From an uncultured Collinsella sp. (GTDB lineage Bacteria > Actinomycetota > Coriobacteriia > Coriobacteriales > Coriobacteriaceae): 25,278 bases of DNA. The stretch is taken from the NCBI GenBank assembly GCA_900544875.1, contig UQWS01000025.1, positions 1 through 25,278 on the forward strand, read 5' to 3'. The notes beneath the pieces are model-generated. The model made no database searches. It worked only from the letters and a program-made list of their open reading frames with translations, and had not been told where the DNA came from. Of the stretch, positions 6,463 to 14,262 are shown piece by piece (the stretch's first letter is position 1; the number at the start of each line of letters is the position of its first letter). Made by a program: the position numbers and the translations under genes.

Positions 6463-9400
6463 CTAGCGAGGCTTATCCGAATTGACCTCATCGGCGGTGT
6501 CTTTTTCGAGCGCCGTGCGGCGGGCGCTGTAGGCGACGAGGCCGGCGCCTGCCGCGGCGAGTGCTGCAGCGGCTGCCGTAAGGGGAGCGTTGACATCGCC
6601 CGTGCCCGCAAGCGCACCCGCTTTTCCGGAGCGCTTGTTATTGCCGTGGTCCTTGCCGCTGCCGGAGCTGCTTCCGCCGGAGCCGCCGCCCTCGTTAGTA
6701 CCGCCGCCACTCGAGCCACCATCGCCGTCTGCTGTCATCGGGGCGTCGTGAAGTCCTGTCGTATCCGCGCTGTCGCATACACCGACCTGAACTTCTGAGC
6801 GTTCGCATGCCGCGTCGGGCACATGAAGCTCGTGCAGCACAGCGCCCAGCGCGGAGTTTGCGCCCGGTCGAATTTCTTCGAGCGTTACGGGATCGAGCGC
6901 CACCAGATTACGCGCCTTCGCATACAGCGTTACGCGTTTGCCCACTTCGTCGTTCCAACTCTCGGGGATGGCGAAGCTCATACGGAACTGTGCCGTGCAA
7001 CCCGGTGCCAGCACGGCGTTGCCGTTGTCGGCTACCAGCGGGTGCGTTGCAAAACGTGCGCCCAGCGTCTCGAGCGCGTACTTCACGTGTGCCATATCGT
7101 TGGCCGAAGCGTCCTCGGCAAGCTCTGGATCGTAGATCGAAGCCATGCGTGCGTTTACTCCAAATCCGATGGATGCGCTGGAGAACGGCTGGCTGGAGCC
7201 CTCTCGGTACAGATCGATCGTGCCGGCGGTCAGTAAGGTGTTGCCGTCGTTTCGCACCGTGACCATGAAGGATTCGCCTGCTGCTCCGGGCACCACCGCG
7301 CCCGAGGTAGCAACGGCGCCCGTCGGAGTGGCACACGCCACCAAGGGCACTTCGATGTCGTGCAGCTCTGCCTCGCTCTTCTCCGCGCTCACAATGTGCG
7401 TGGCGAGCGCGGAGAGCATGCCTCCCGACGTCAAAAATGTCGTTATCTGATCGACGGGATGGTCCAGCTCGCACATCACAAACGGCTCCGTGAACAGATC
7501 GCCCGCCAAGGTGCTGGCGAAGATGCGGAAGTGCTTGCCCATCACTGCGACCGGGTTGCCTTCTTCGTCGTAGGTTTGTCCCACCTTGCCGTCGGTGTTC
7601 TCTACATAGAGCACGCACCTGCCGTTGTTGCTTACGCTAAACGATGCCGGGCCACAGCCTGCGGCACCCACGGGCTGCGTTGCAAATGCCGATGCGCCTC
7701 GCGTCCACGTAACATGCTGCAGCTGCTCGTTGACAGTTGCCAAAAAGCCCGTGTGCTGCGGCCACGGCACCGCGTGGGGTACTGTGGCATCTGGCGATAT
7801 AACGCCCCAGCCCGCGATGGACTGGCCGATCACGGCGTACGATGCGCAGCCGCAACCGTCTGCGGTCTCGTATGCAACGGGCACCACCATTTTGCCGTTG
7901 ATATTCTCGGGCTCACCCAGCTCGATACTCGACGGTGCTTGCGGAAAGCGGAGAACTTGGCGGAACGTCAGGCTGTCGCCCGAAACGTCCGACCATAGGG
8001 TAAAGCACTCCAGCGCAACCTCAGCCTCGCTGCCGAGCGCCTTTTCTGCGGTGGTCCCGCGGCGGTGGAGGTAAGCGCCCGACAGACGTCCGTCGACCAG
8101 CGCCTTGCCCACCGTGATGCGTGGGCACTGCAGACAATGGTGGCCATCCTCCTGAAGGCGGCCGCGCGAGATGCTGCGCCACGACGTGTGCGATACCACG
8201 CGAACTCCGTCGTTGCTGATGCGCAGGCGCACAACGGACAGCATGCCGGATGTGCTCGCCGTATCGAAATGGGTGTTGTCGCCGGCGGGGCGCTCGCCCG
8301 AGACCAGCAGCACGTAGGCGTCTTGGTTTCCCCTCCCGTCTGTATATTCCACCACGTCGAAGTCGTAATCGAATATGCCGCTGCGCTCCACGTCGCCCTC
8401 GCCAAACCCAAGGGGGAAGTCCACGGGCGTGGGAGCGGACCACGTGCCGTTTGCCTTTGTGTGCACCACTAGGCGCGAGCGGCCATTGTCGCCGTAGCGC
8501 ACCGAGGCGATACGGAACAGACATTCTACGCCGGCAATCATTGCCAGCTTCATGTGGGCTTCGCTGAGCACGCCAGCAAACAGCACGTTGTCACTCGAGG
8601 GCTTGATGCCGCCACGCTCGTCCTCCGACACGCCGGCAGAATTGGTGTTGGGGTCCGCAACGGCGTTCGTTGACTGACCGATGTAGGTGTACTCATACAT
8701 CGGTGCGGCATTTTCGTCGTTCTCCATCAGCGCGTGGACGAAATGTTCGACCTGTCCCGTGTCGTCGCTCTCCGCGTTCGCCTCGAGCTCAATGCGCGTA
8801 ACCGCTTGATCCCAATCGCGCACGACAGGCGCGACGTTTACGACAGCGGCCTTAACCTCGGCGCGTGCGAGCAGCTCGGCGTTGGTGACGATGGTGGCCG
8901 ATGCGATAAATTGCGGCACGCCGCCCGCCTCGATGTTGCTGGGCGTGCCGAAGCGGGCATCCAACGTGTAAGGCGTATCTCCACCCAATGCGAGCTCAGA
9001 GCGCTGGAGCACATACTGGTTGCCATTGTTCACCGACATATTCCACGAATCGAGGAGTGTGGGCCACGACCCCGACCAAGCCTTGGTGGTCCACTTGAAC
9101 ATTACGAACTGGAGTATCACATCGACATCGACGTCTGCACCTACGCGCAGTCGCGGAAGCTGGTGTCCATCTGCCTTCTCGTACCCAATGAACAGCGTGA
9201 GGGATGCGGCGCCGCGCACGGCAGACGAAGCGACGCCTGCAACGCCGGCGCCAAAGGTGACGGCAAGCCCGATCTGGATGGTGAACGAGCCCGAGGTGTT
9301 TGAATAGTCGAGCGAAATGTTTTTAAAAAACGCCGCGCCGCTGCCGTGCGTGTGGGCACCCACGGCGAGCGCCAGCTTCGCCAGCACCCAGGGGTTGACG

Positions 9401-10830
9401 TTTAGGAAAAACGGCACCGGTCCTAGGGTAAACTGCTCGGTCCAATTGAGGTCGGTTCTTACTTGAAAGAGTGCCTTAATATTGCCGTATGCGGGGTCGT
9501 TGTTGTTACCCCAGGTTTTGCCCACCCAATCGTAGGCGAGCGAGCCGTACAGCTGTGTGGCGATATCCATCGTGAACAGCAGCGTGCAATGGTGGCGAAG
9601 GAGCTTAGTGTTTCTTGAATCGGTTCCCGAACCGGCACTCATACTCTTGTACTGATTCCACTTCCCCTCCATCTCGTCGAGGTAGCGGTTTGCCTGCTTG
9701 GCACCCGACTCGCGTGGTGACTTCTTCCAGTACTCCGGATCCGGATTGCCCGAATCGTTCATGTAGCCGACCGGTTTGTATCCTCCGCCAAACAGCACGT
9801 ACCCAGCAAACGAGAAATCGAACAAAACGGGGAACGAGGGCATCCAGCACGTGAACTTATTGCCGCCGATGCCGGGAAACGCCGCCGGGAAATCAAACGG
9901 AGTGATCTCTTGGTCCATGGTAGTGGGGACGATAGTGGTCGATCCGGATTCCGCCTTTGCCGCCGGCGCGGTAACAACGGCCATAGGGGATGAGAGCGTG
10001 TAGGTTTTGCCCTGGTAGTCGAGGACAAAGCGCAGCTTGCACCCTTCTTCCAGAAGGCCCGAAGCTGCATCGAGGAACGTGTCTTCAAGCGTGAACGTTG
10101 CCAGATTATCCGCACCCGATGCGCTGGCCTTGACTTGGCCAATCTGCGTGAAGGTTTCGGGTGAGCTGCCCGCGGCAGGCGTCACTTTGTTGATGCGCAG
10201 CGTTGCCTGTCCACCCTGTGGCAGATGTGCCTGCACGGTAAAGGCGTGCGTATCGGGCTGCTCGTTTGCCGTGTCGTCCTTCGGCAATGTCATGAACGTG
10301 GCTTCAGCGTACTGGATGTCCCATTCGTCGAATGTGAGCTGGCGGAAGTACGGCTCGCCGTCGGAAAGCGGACGCGTGGGCGCGGTTATGGCGGTGCCGC
10401 CCTGGATACGCGCAAGGGGAATCTCGACATCACGGTAGCCCGCCATGCTAATGGAGATGCCGCCGTTAAAGTCGTACGCGTCGAGAAGCGTTGCCTCGTC
10501 CACGTAGCCTTCCGAAAGAGGCGCGACCTCAAAGATGGCCGTGCCCTCGTCGTCGGTAGTGGCGGAGAGCTGCTTGCCCGCGGCATAACGCGACGCGAGC
10601 GTGACCTGGGCTCCCTTGATGGGCATATTCTTGTTGGCGACGTCGATCACAACCACACCAAACATGGTGCGCGAGAGCACCAGGACCTTGAAGGGGTCTT
10701 CTTCGTCGGCATGGGCCGCGGTGGGCGCGAACGGCAGCAGGAAGGCATTTTCGCTTCCCGGCACGCGAGGCAACATAATGCTCGCTAGCGAGGATGTTCC
10801 GGCGATAAGTAGCGAACGGCGATCAAGCAT
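6463..10830 (-). CDS. Large Tat-like, LAGTG-anchored cell-wall protein
   Basis: This is a 1455-residue surface protein. I place the start at ATG 10830 because GGGAG lies 7 nt upstream and the signal peptide begins there (MLDRRSLLIAG: a twin-arginine motif, hydrophobic stretch, cleavage near AHA-DEE at 41). Residues about 58-143 (VVIDVANKNMPIKGAQVTLAS...TDDEGTAIFEV) look like a carboxypeptidase-regulatory/SpaA-type beta sandwich. The long middle is rich in Trp, aromatic and beta-strand residues and is not recognised. Around 1240-1330 a CARDB-like segment appears (SFMVTVRNDGNTLLTAGTIDLY). A Gly/Ser-rich wall-spanning linker (about 1368-1406) precedes LAGTG (1407-1411), an Ala-rich membrane helix and an RR-containing tail. 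LAXTG is the motif known for class E sortases of actinobacteria. The gene follows a LuxR-type regulator on the same strand; its function is unknown. Confidence 0.82.
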   Translation of the reverse strand: MLDRRSLLIAGTSSLASIMLPRVPGSENAFLLPFAPTAAHADEEDPFKVLVLSRTMFGVVVIDVANKNMPIKGAQVTLASRYAAGKQLSATTDDEGTAIFEVAPLSEGYVDEATLLDAYDFNGGISISMAGYRDVEIPLARIQGGTAITAPTRPLSDGEPYFRQLTFDEWDIQYAEATFMTLPKDDTANEQPDTHAFTVQAHLPQGGQATLRINKVTPAAGSSPETFTQIGQVKASASGADNLATFTLEDTFLDAASGLLEEGCKLRFVLDYQGKTYTLSSPMAVVTAPAAKAESGSTTIVPTTMDQEITPFDFPAAFPGIGGNKFTCWMPSFPVLFDFSFAGYVLFGGGYKPVGYMNDSGNPDPEYWKKSPRESGAKQANRYLDEMEGKWNQYKSMSAGSGTDSRNTKLLRHHCTLLFTMDIATQLYGSLAYDWVGKTWGNNNDPAYGNIKALFQVRTDLNWTEQFTLGPVPFFLNVNPWVLAKLALAVGAHTHGSGAAFFKNISLDYSNTSGSFTIQIGLAVTFGAGVAGVASSAVRGAASLTLFIGYEKADGHQLPRLRVGADVDVDVILQFVMFKWTTKAWSGSWPTLLDSWNMSVNNGNQYVLQRSELALGGDTPYTLDARFGTPSNIEAGGVPQFIASATIVTNAELLARAEVKAAVVNVAPVVRDWDQAVTRIELEANAESDDTGQVEHFVHALMENDENAAPMYEYTYIGQSTNAVADPNTNSAGVSEDERGGIKPSSDNVLFAGVLSEAHMKLAMIAGVECLFRIASVRYGDNGRSRLVVHTKANGTWSAPTPVDFPLGFGEGDVERSGIFDYDFDVVEYTDGRGNQDAYVLLVSGERPAGDNTHFDTASTSGMLSVVRLRISNDGVRVVSHTSWRSISRGRLQEDGHHCLQCPRITVGKALVDGRLSGAYLHRRGTTAEKALGSEAEVALECFTLWSDVSGDSLTFRQVLRFPQAPSSIELGEPENINGKMVVPVAYETADGCGCASYAVIGQSIAGWGVISPDATVPHAVPWPQHTGFLATVNEQLQHVTWTRGASAFATQPVGAAGCGPASFSVSNNGRCVLYVENTDGKVGQTYDEEGNPVAVMGKHFRIFASTLAGDLFTEPFVMCELDHPVDQITTFLTSGGMLSALATHIVSAEKSEAELHDIEVPLVACATPTGAVATSGAVVPGAAGESFMVTVRNDGNTLLTAGTIDLYREGSSQPFSSASIGFGVNARMASIYDPELAEDASANDMAHVKYALETLGARFATHPLVADNGNAVLAPGCTAQFRMSFAIPESWNDEVGKRVTLYAKARNLVALDPVTLEEIRPGANSALGAVLHELHVPDAACERSEVQVGVCDSADTTGLHDAPMTADGDGGSSGGGTNEGGGSGGSSSGSGKDHGNNKRSGKAGALAGTGDVNAPLTAAAAALAAAGAGLVAYSARRTALEKDTADEVNSDKPR

Positions 10831-10987
10831 TTTGGGCTCCCATCCCGCAAATTTCGGTGGAAATAATCCAATTTTGCGAGAAGGTGCCCCGTGGCGGTAG
10901 TGCCGTTCGAGGGTCAAAATGTCCAATTTGAGCGCGCGAAAGCGCTAGGCCCCCGGAGTGCTTTCGATACGCCGGGCAGTCTGGCCG

Positions 10988-11992
10988 CTAGCGCAACATG
11001 TGGGCAACCAGCTCGGCGCGAGTTCCGATACCAAGCTTGGCATACACTCCTGATAGGCGGTTTTTGACGGTGCCCGGCGATACTCCCATATGGCGTGCGA
11101 TTTCGGCGTTGGTCCACCCGCGACAGGCGAGCATGGCCATGGTGAATTCCGTGGTCGTTAGATCGTCGGCCACGTCCTCGCCCGAATCGGGGTTGTGGAT
11201 GCGCCGCCAGCCGTAGCTGAATCGATACGTAATCTCGATGATGCGTGCGAAGTCGTCAGGGTATTGCGTTTTTAGACACGCCTCGATAAGCCCCTGCAAA
11301 AGGCCGTGGTGCTCGCCGATAAGTTCGACAAGGCCGTCGGGGCGCGCAACGTTCCAAGCAGCTCCGAAGTGCGTTTTTGCGGCGTCGATGTCCTTGAGGC
11401 TCATGCATGCCATGGAAGCTGCCAGGTGCAGGAACAGCTCCGAGATGGGATAGCTTCCCTGTTTCATAATCAGGGCGTTTTCCGCCATGCCCAGGCTGCG
11501 GCCGTAATCGCCGCGCAGGTACAAGGCGTGCGCCATCACGTAGCTGGCGAATAGGCGCAGGCCTTCGGGCAGATGCGCCGCAAGTGGATAAAACTCTTCA
11601 GCAGAATACGGGGAAGGCAAGTGCAGCAGGACACTCGCGGCCGAGGCGAACAGGATATGCGTGGCGTGGACGGCGGGCGATTCCTCGTCAGTTGGCGTAT
11701 CGAGGATGCCAGCAAGGCACCGGCGGGCGTCGGCGATACGGTTGAGCGACAGACTGGCATATCCGCAGATAAGGCATGCGGAATAGCGCAGTGCGGGATC
11801 GGTGGCGTCAAGATAGGGGCGCGCCGTCTTGGCAGCGAGCGTGGCCTGTCCGCGAAAGTACAGCGCTTCTGCCGTGGCGATGGTGCGTGAATCGGGGTCG
11901 GAAATGCCTGCAACCGCAGCGTCAATCTGCCCCGGCACAAAGGCGGTGCACATCAACGGCATGGGAATGCGCGGGTAGCCATCGCAGTCCAT
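10988..11992 (-). CDS. LuxR-type transcriptional regulator
   Basis: A 334-residue protein. The start at ATG 11992 is chosen because GGGAG lies about 8 nt upstream and because the in-frame extension to 12337 is Arg/Pro-rich and unlike protein. Residues about 10-260 are alpha-helical with repeated Ala/Leu hairpins (TIATAEALYFRGQATLAAKTARPYL, ALRYSACLICGYASLSLNRIADARRCL) resembling TPR-type helical pairs. The C-terminus is a GerE/LuxR helix-turn-helix (LTTTEFTMAMLACRGWTNAEIARHMGVS, then PGTVKNRLSGVYAKLGIGTRAELVAHML, about 277-334). No receiver domain and no Walker motif are present, so the activating signal is unknown. It lies 157 bp upstream of the giant surface-protein gene on the same strand and is a plausible regulator of it. 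A palindrome upstream suggests autoregulation. Confidence 0.85.
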   Translation of the reverse strand: MDCDGYPRIPMPLMCTAFVPGQIDAAVAGISDPDSRTIATAEALYFRGQATLAAKTARPYLDATDPALRYSACLICGYASLSLNRIADARRCLAGILDTPTDEESPAVHATHILFASAASVLLHLPSPYSAEEFYPLAAHLPEGLRLFASYVMAHALYLRGDYGRSLGMAENALIMKQGSYPISELFLHLAASMACMSLKDIDAAKTHFGAAWNVARPDGLVELIGEHHGLLQGLIEACLKTQYPDDFARIIEITYRFSYGWRRIHNPDSGEDVADDLTTTEFTMAMLACRGWTNAEIARHMGVSPGTVKNRLSGVYAKLGIGTRAELVAHMLR

Positions 11993-12015
11993 CTTCCATC
12001 TCCCAACAGCTGGCA

Positions 12016-12032
12016 ACAATTGCAGCAATTGT
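12016..12032 (-). promoter_or_regulatory. Palindromic operator upstream of the LuxR-type gene
   Basis: ACAATTGCAGCAATTGT is a perfect palindrome around a single central base, 23 bp upstream of the regulator's start codon. A TACAAT hexamer on the minus strand, a good -10 box, overlaps its upstream edge, so a bound protein would block or position polymerase there. The -35 region is weak, which would fit activator-dependent transcription. Confidence 0.5.
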
Positions 12033-12135
12033 ACTCCTGTTGCTCGGGACTGGAATTTGTGGGTATCGCCTACGATTATGCCGAACGTATAAAGGAAGAG
12101 TCTATTGGCGATGCTTCCAAGGTGGCTACCGAAGC

Positions 12136-12408
12136 CTATCTGGCCTTGGGATATAGAAAAACTGCCACCCCTGCAAAAAGCTCTGCCGCAGCGATGGGAA
12201 ACGCATCTTCTGGGCATTCCGGCGTCTCCAGCCAGCGCTGGACTGCTGCTGTCGCCTGCGCGTTGGCGAGCGGGGCGTGGGGACCGTCCGGCGACCAGCG
12301 GTGACGGGCGAGCCCTGCCGCGTACGTGGGACTCCATCGGCGTAGACCCATGACCCCCATGGCATCGGAGAAGTTCACCATGGCGTCCAGGACTTTACCG
12401 TCCGGCAC
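12136..12408 (-). CDS. Possible small ORF of unknown function
   Basis: An open frame of up to 90 codons (GTG 12408, or ATG 12381 for 81) reads VNFSDAMGVMGLRRWSPTY..., then HAPLANAQATAAVQRWLETP, and ends FAGVAVFLYPKAR. Third codon positions are mostly G/C as in the neighbouring genes, and the composition is protein-like. No convincing ribosome binding site exists for either start, and I recognise no family, so it may be the remnant of a longer gene. A plus-strand frame (12020-12304) overlaps it, with equally protein-like text (EFVGIAYDYAERIKEESIGD); at most one is likely real. The rest of 11993-12580 shows no other gene. Confidence 0.3.
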   Translation of the reverse strand: MPDGKVLDAMVNFSDAMGVMGLRRWSPTYAAGLARHRWSPDGPHAPLANAQATAAVQRWLETPECPEDAFPIAAAELFAGVAVFLYPKAR

Positions 12409-12583
12409 GTCCAGCCTAGCGGCTCTCTTGAACCCAAGGTTGAAAGGGGGCGTTGTACAAGGCGAATGGGGCCGAGTGGAAGTGGATCAAAAGAGCGTTA
12501 CTTGACGTTTCATGCATAATGCCAACCGCCCCGCGACATCACGTTCGCAGCGCGCAGGGGCCGGAGAATCTTCGCGATGAGAG

Positions 12584-12612
12584 TTGACGTCTAATACCTT
12601 GCATCGTATAGT
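12584..12612 (+). promoter_or_regulatory. Sigma-70-type promoter of the padR operon
   Basis: TTGACG (12584-12589), a 17-bp spacer and TATAGT (12607-12612) form a near-consensus promoter 38 bp upstream of the PadR start. TATAG-type repeats (12607-12611, 12616-12620, and TAGTATA at 12623-12629) cover the -10 and start-site region. They are candidates for the PadR autoregulatory operator. Confidence 0.75.
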
Positions 12613-12649
12613 GTGTATAGCATAGTATATGACGAGAGGAGGTGTGCGG

Positions 12650-12970
12650 ATGGAGGCACAGATGAAGCGCGGCTTCCTGGAGGCCTGCGTGCTCGCGGCC
12701 GTCTCCGGCGAGGAGTCCTACGGCTACCAGATCGTGAAGGACGTACCGGCGAGCATGGGGCTCACGGAGTCGACGCTCTACCCGCTGCTCAAGCGCCTGG
12801 AGAAAGCCGGGTGCATCACGGCGCGCTCCGCCGAGCACAACGGGCGGCTGCGCCGGTACTACCGCATCACGGACGACGGGCGAGCACGCATCGAGGAGTT
12901 CCTGGCCGAGTGGCCGTCCGTACGGGAGATTTACGCATACGTTGAGGGGGCGCACCATGACGCGCGATGA
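12650..12970 (+). CDS. PadR-family transcriptional regulator
   Basis: A 106-residue winged-helix repressor. The ATG at 12650 follows GGAGG with 7-nt spacing. The PadR core is clear: MKRGFLEACVLAAVSGEESYGYQIV (helix 1 and dimer contacts), ESTLYPLLKRLEKAGCITA (recognition helix with the family's LYPLLKRLE signature), then RRYYRITDDGRARIEEF (wing). Its length is that of short PadR-s2 proteins. The stop overlaps the start of the DUF1700 gene by 14 nt, implying translational coupling. In many Gram-positives PadR/DUF1700 pairs control and encode small membrane-stress modules together with DUF4097 and PspC proteins; here the partners appear reduced. Confidence 0.92.
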   Translation: MEAQMKRGFLEACVLAAVSGEESYGYQIVKDVPASMGLTESTLYPLLKRLEKAGCITARSAEHNGRLRRYYRITDDGRARIEEFLAEWPSVREIYAYVEGAHHDAR

Positions 12971-13580
12971 GTTTCTGGGCCGGTTGGGCGAGCTGCTCGC
13001 CTGCCTGCCGGCCGAGCAGGTGGAGGAGACCAAGGCGTTCTATGCGGAGGCCATCGCCGACCGCATGGAGGACGGTATGAGCGAGGAGGAGGCCGTGGCC
13101 GCCATGGGCACACCCGGCGAGGTGGCGGAGGCCACGCTCGACGACCTGCCCGCCGTGCCGCGCGCGATCGCGAGGACGCGCCGGCGCAGCACCACGCTGC
13201 TGTGGGTGCTGACCATCGTGGGCTCCCCGGTGTGGGTGCCACTGCTCGCCGCCTTCGCCGCCGTGGCCGTCACGGTCTATATCTGCATCTGGCTGCTGGC
13301 ACTCTGCGTGTGGATCGTCGCGGCGGCACTCGGGGGCGTGGGCGTAGTTGAGCTCCTGCTTGCCGTAAGCGGCGTCACCATCGGCCACTTCCCGTACGCC
13401 CTCGCCTCGGCGGGCGTGGGGCTCGGCCTCGTCGGCGTGGCGCTCTTCGTTGGTGCTGGCGCTTGGGCCGCCGCAAAACAAATTGCGCGCCTTTCGGCGC
13501 TCTGGGCGAGGAAGGCCGCCTCGCCCTTCTGGAAGGGCAAGGGCGAGAAGGGCGGCGCTGCCGCGCATCTCGCGGCGTAG
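12957..13580 (+). CDS. DUF1700-family (HAAS) membrane protein
   Basis: A 207-residue protein. The ATG at 12957 has GAGGGGG just upstream and overlaps padR. Residues 1-75 form the helical HAAS/DUF1700 signature (MTRDEFLGRLGELLACLPAEQ, FYAEAIADRMEDGMSEEEAVAAMGTPGEVA). Hydrophobic segments follow: two near 80-130 and two near 130-175, then a basic C-terminal tail. Family members act with a PadR regulator in membrane-envelope responses; the molecular activity is not established. The neighbour order supports the assignment. Confidence 0.88.
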   Translation: MTRDEFLGRLGELLACLPAEQVEETKAFYAEAIADRMEDGMSEEEAVAAMGTPGEVAEATLDDLPAVPRAIARTRRRSTTLLWVLTIVGSPVWVPLLAAFAAVAVTVYICIWLLALCVWIVAAALGGVGVVELLLAVSGVTIGHFPYALASAGVGLGLVGVALFVGAGAWAAAKQIARLSALWARKAASPFWKGKGEKGGAAAHLAA

Positions 13581-13595
13581 AAAGGAGTGAGTACC

Positions 13596-13850
13596 ATGAC
13601 CAGCGCGAAGAAGATCTACCTCGCCGTGGCGGGCGGGCTCGTTGCCGCGGGTGTTGTCCTCGCGGGCATTGGCTTTATCGCTTCGGGCTTCGACCCGGCC
13701 GTGTTCACAACCCAAATCGACACGCGCGACAGCACCATCGTGCTCGGCGGCGTCGAGGTGGACGACCCGATGGGCCTCCCCCTCATCGAGCAGCTCGCCA
13801 ATCTGGGCGAGATCGACACCTCCGGCGTCGCGGATCCCGCCGCGCCCTAG
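13596..13850 (+). CDS. Small membrane protein, possible truncated DUF4097-type partner
   Basis: An 84-residue product. AAAGGAG lies 8 nt before ATG 13596 and 16 bp after the DUF1700 stop, so it is the third gene of the operon. Residues 5-32 form one transmembrane helix (KKIYLAVAGGLVAAGVVLAG). The outside portion (VFTTQIDTRDSTIVLGGVEV) ends at ADPAAP. At this place in PadR/DUF1700 operons one usually finds a longer DUF4097 beta-repeat protein with a single N-terminal helix; here the repeat domain is absent. This could be a naturally short protein or a truncated gene. Confidence 0.6.
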   Translation: MTSAKKIYLAVAGGLVAAGVVLAGIGFIASGFDPAVFTTQIDTRDSTIVLGGVEVDDPMGLPLIEQLANLGEIDTSGVADPAAP

Positions 13851-14010
13851 GCGCAGCGAGCCCGGGCGCTCTGCCCGCCAAGCTGCGTAAGCCGGCGAAA
13901 CCCGAACCTCAACCTCTACGCAACTGGCCCCAAGCCTGCGCCGATTCGCTCTCGGCGCCGCGCGGGGGCCCGTGACGCATGCCCAAAAGGTATGAGGAGA
14001 AAGGAACGCG

Positions 14011-14106
14011 ATGACGACAACCACGCCCTTCCGCCTTCATGGGGCCACGCAGGACCGGAAGCGACTGGGCCGTGCGGTGGGGCTGTGCTTGGATTGGCTA
14101 CACTGA
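14011..14106 (+). pseudogene. PspC-domain gene remnant
   Basis: ATG 14011 has a strong AGGAGAAAGGA site upstream. The 31 codons read MTTTTPFRLHGATQDRKRLG, then lose pattern and stop at 14106. PspC proteins typically carry a basic stretch followed by DRKxxGVCGG. The shifted frame directly after DRKRLG reads PCGGAVLGLATLIWTVP, so a one-base frameshift restores the CGG and a hydrophobic helix before a second stop. I infer a decayed PspC gene, consistent with the PadR/DUF1700 context. The 13851-14010 stretch between it and the stub holds no gene I can support. Confidence 0.4.
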
Positions 14107-14195
14107 TATGGACAGTTCCGTGAGGGGCGCGAGAGACGGGACTCTGGGGAGATCTTCGAGGAGGAGTGTCTCGACTGGAAGCGCGGGTTCAGTGG

Positions 14196-14230
14196 AGCAG
14201 GAACCTAATCTCTGTCTCTCCTGCTTTTTT
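14196..14230 (+). terminator. Putative terminator of the padR operon
   Basis: AGCAGGA (14196-14202) pairs with TCCTGCT (14219-14225), followed by a run of six T (14225-14230). The stem is short and the loop long (16 nt), so it is moderate. It sits just before the orphan gene at 14263. Confidence 0.5.
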
Positions 14231-14262
14231 GATTTGTTGAGAAGCCGGCATTTGGGGGCATT

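Noticed and set aside
10831..10926. 32-codon N-terminal extension of the giant surface protein
   Set aside because: It would bury the twin-arginine signal peptide, and the ribosome binding site is placed for ATG 10830.
11993..12337. 115-codon N-terminal extension of the LuxR-type regulator
   Set aside because: The text is Arg/Pro/Ser-rich without domain character, passes through the palindromic operator, and a good ribosome binding site serves ATG 11992.
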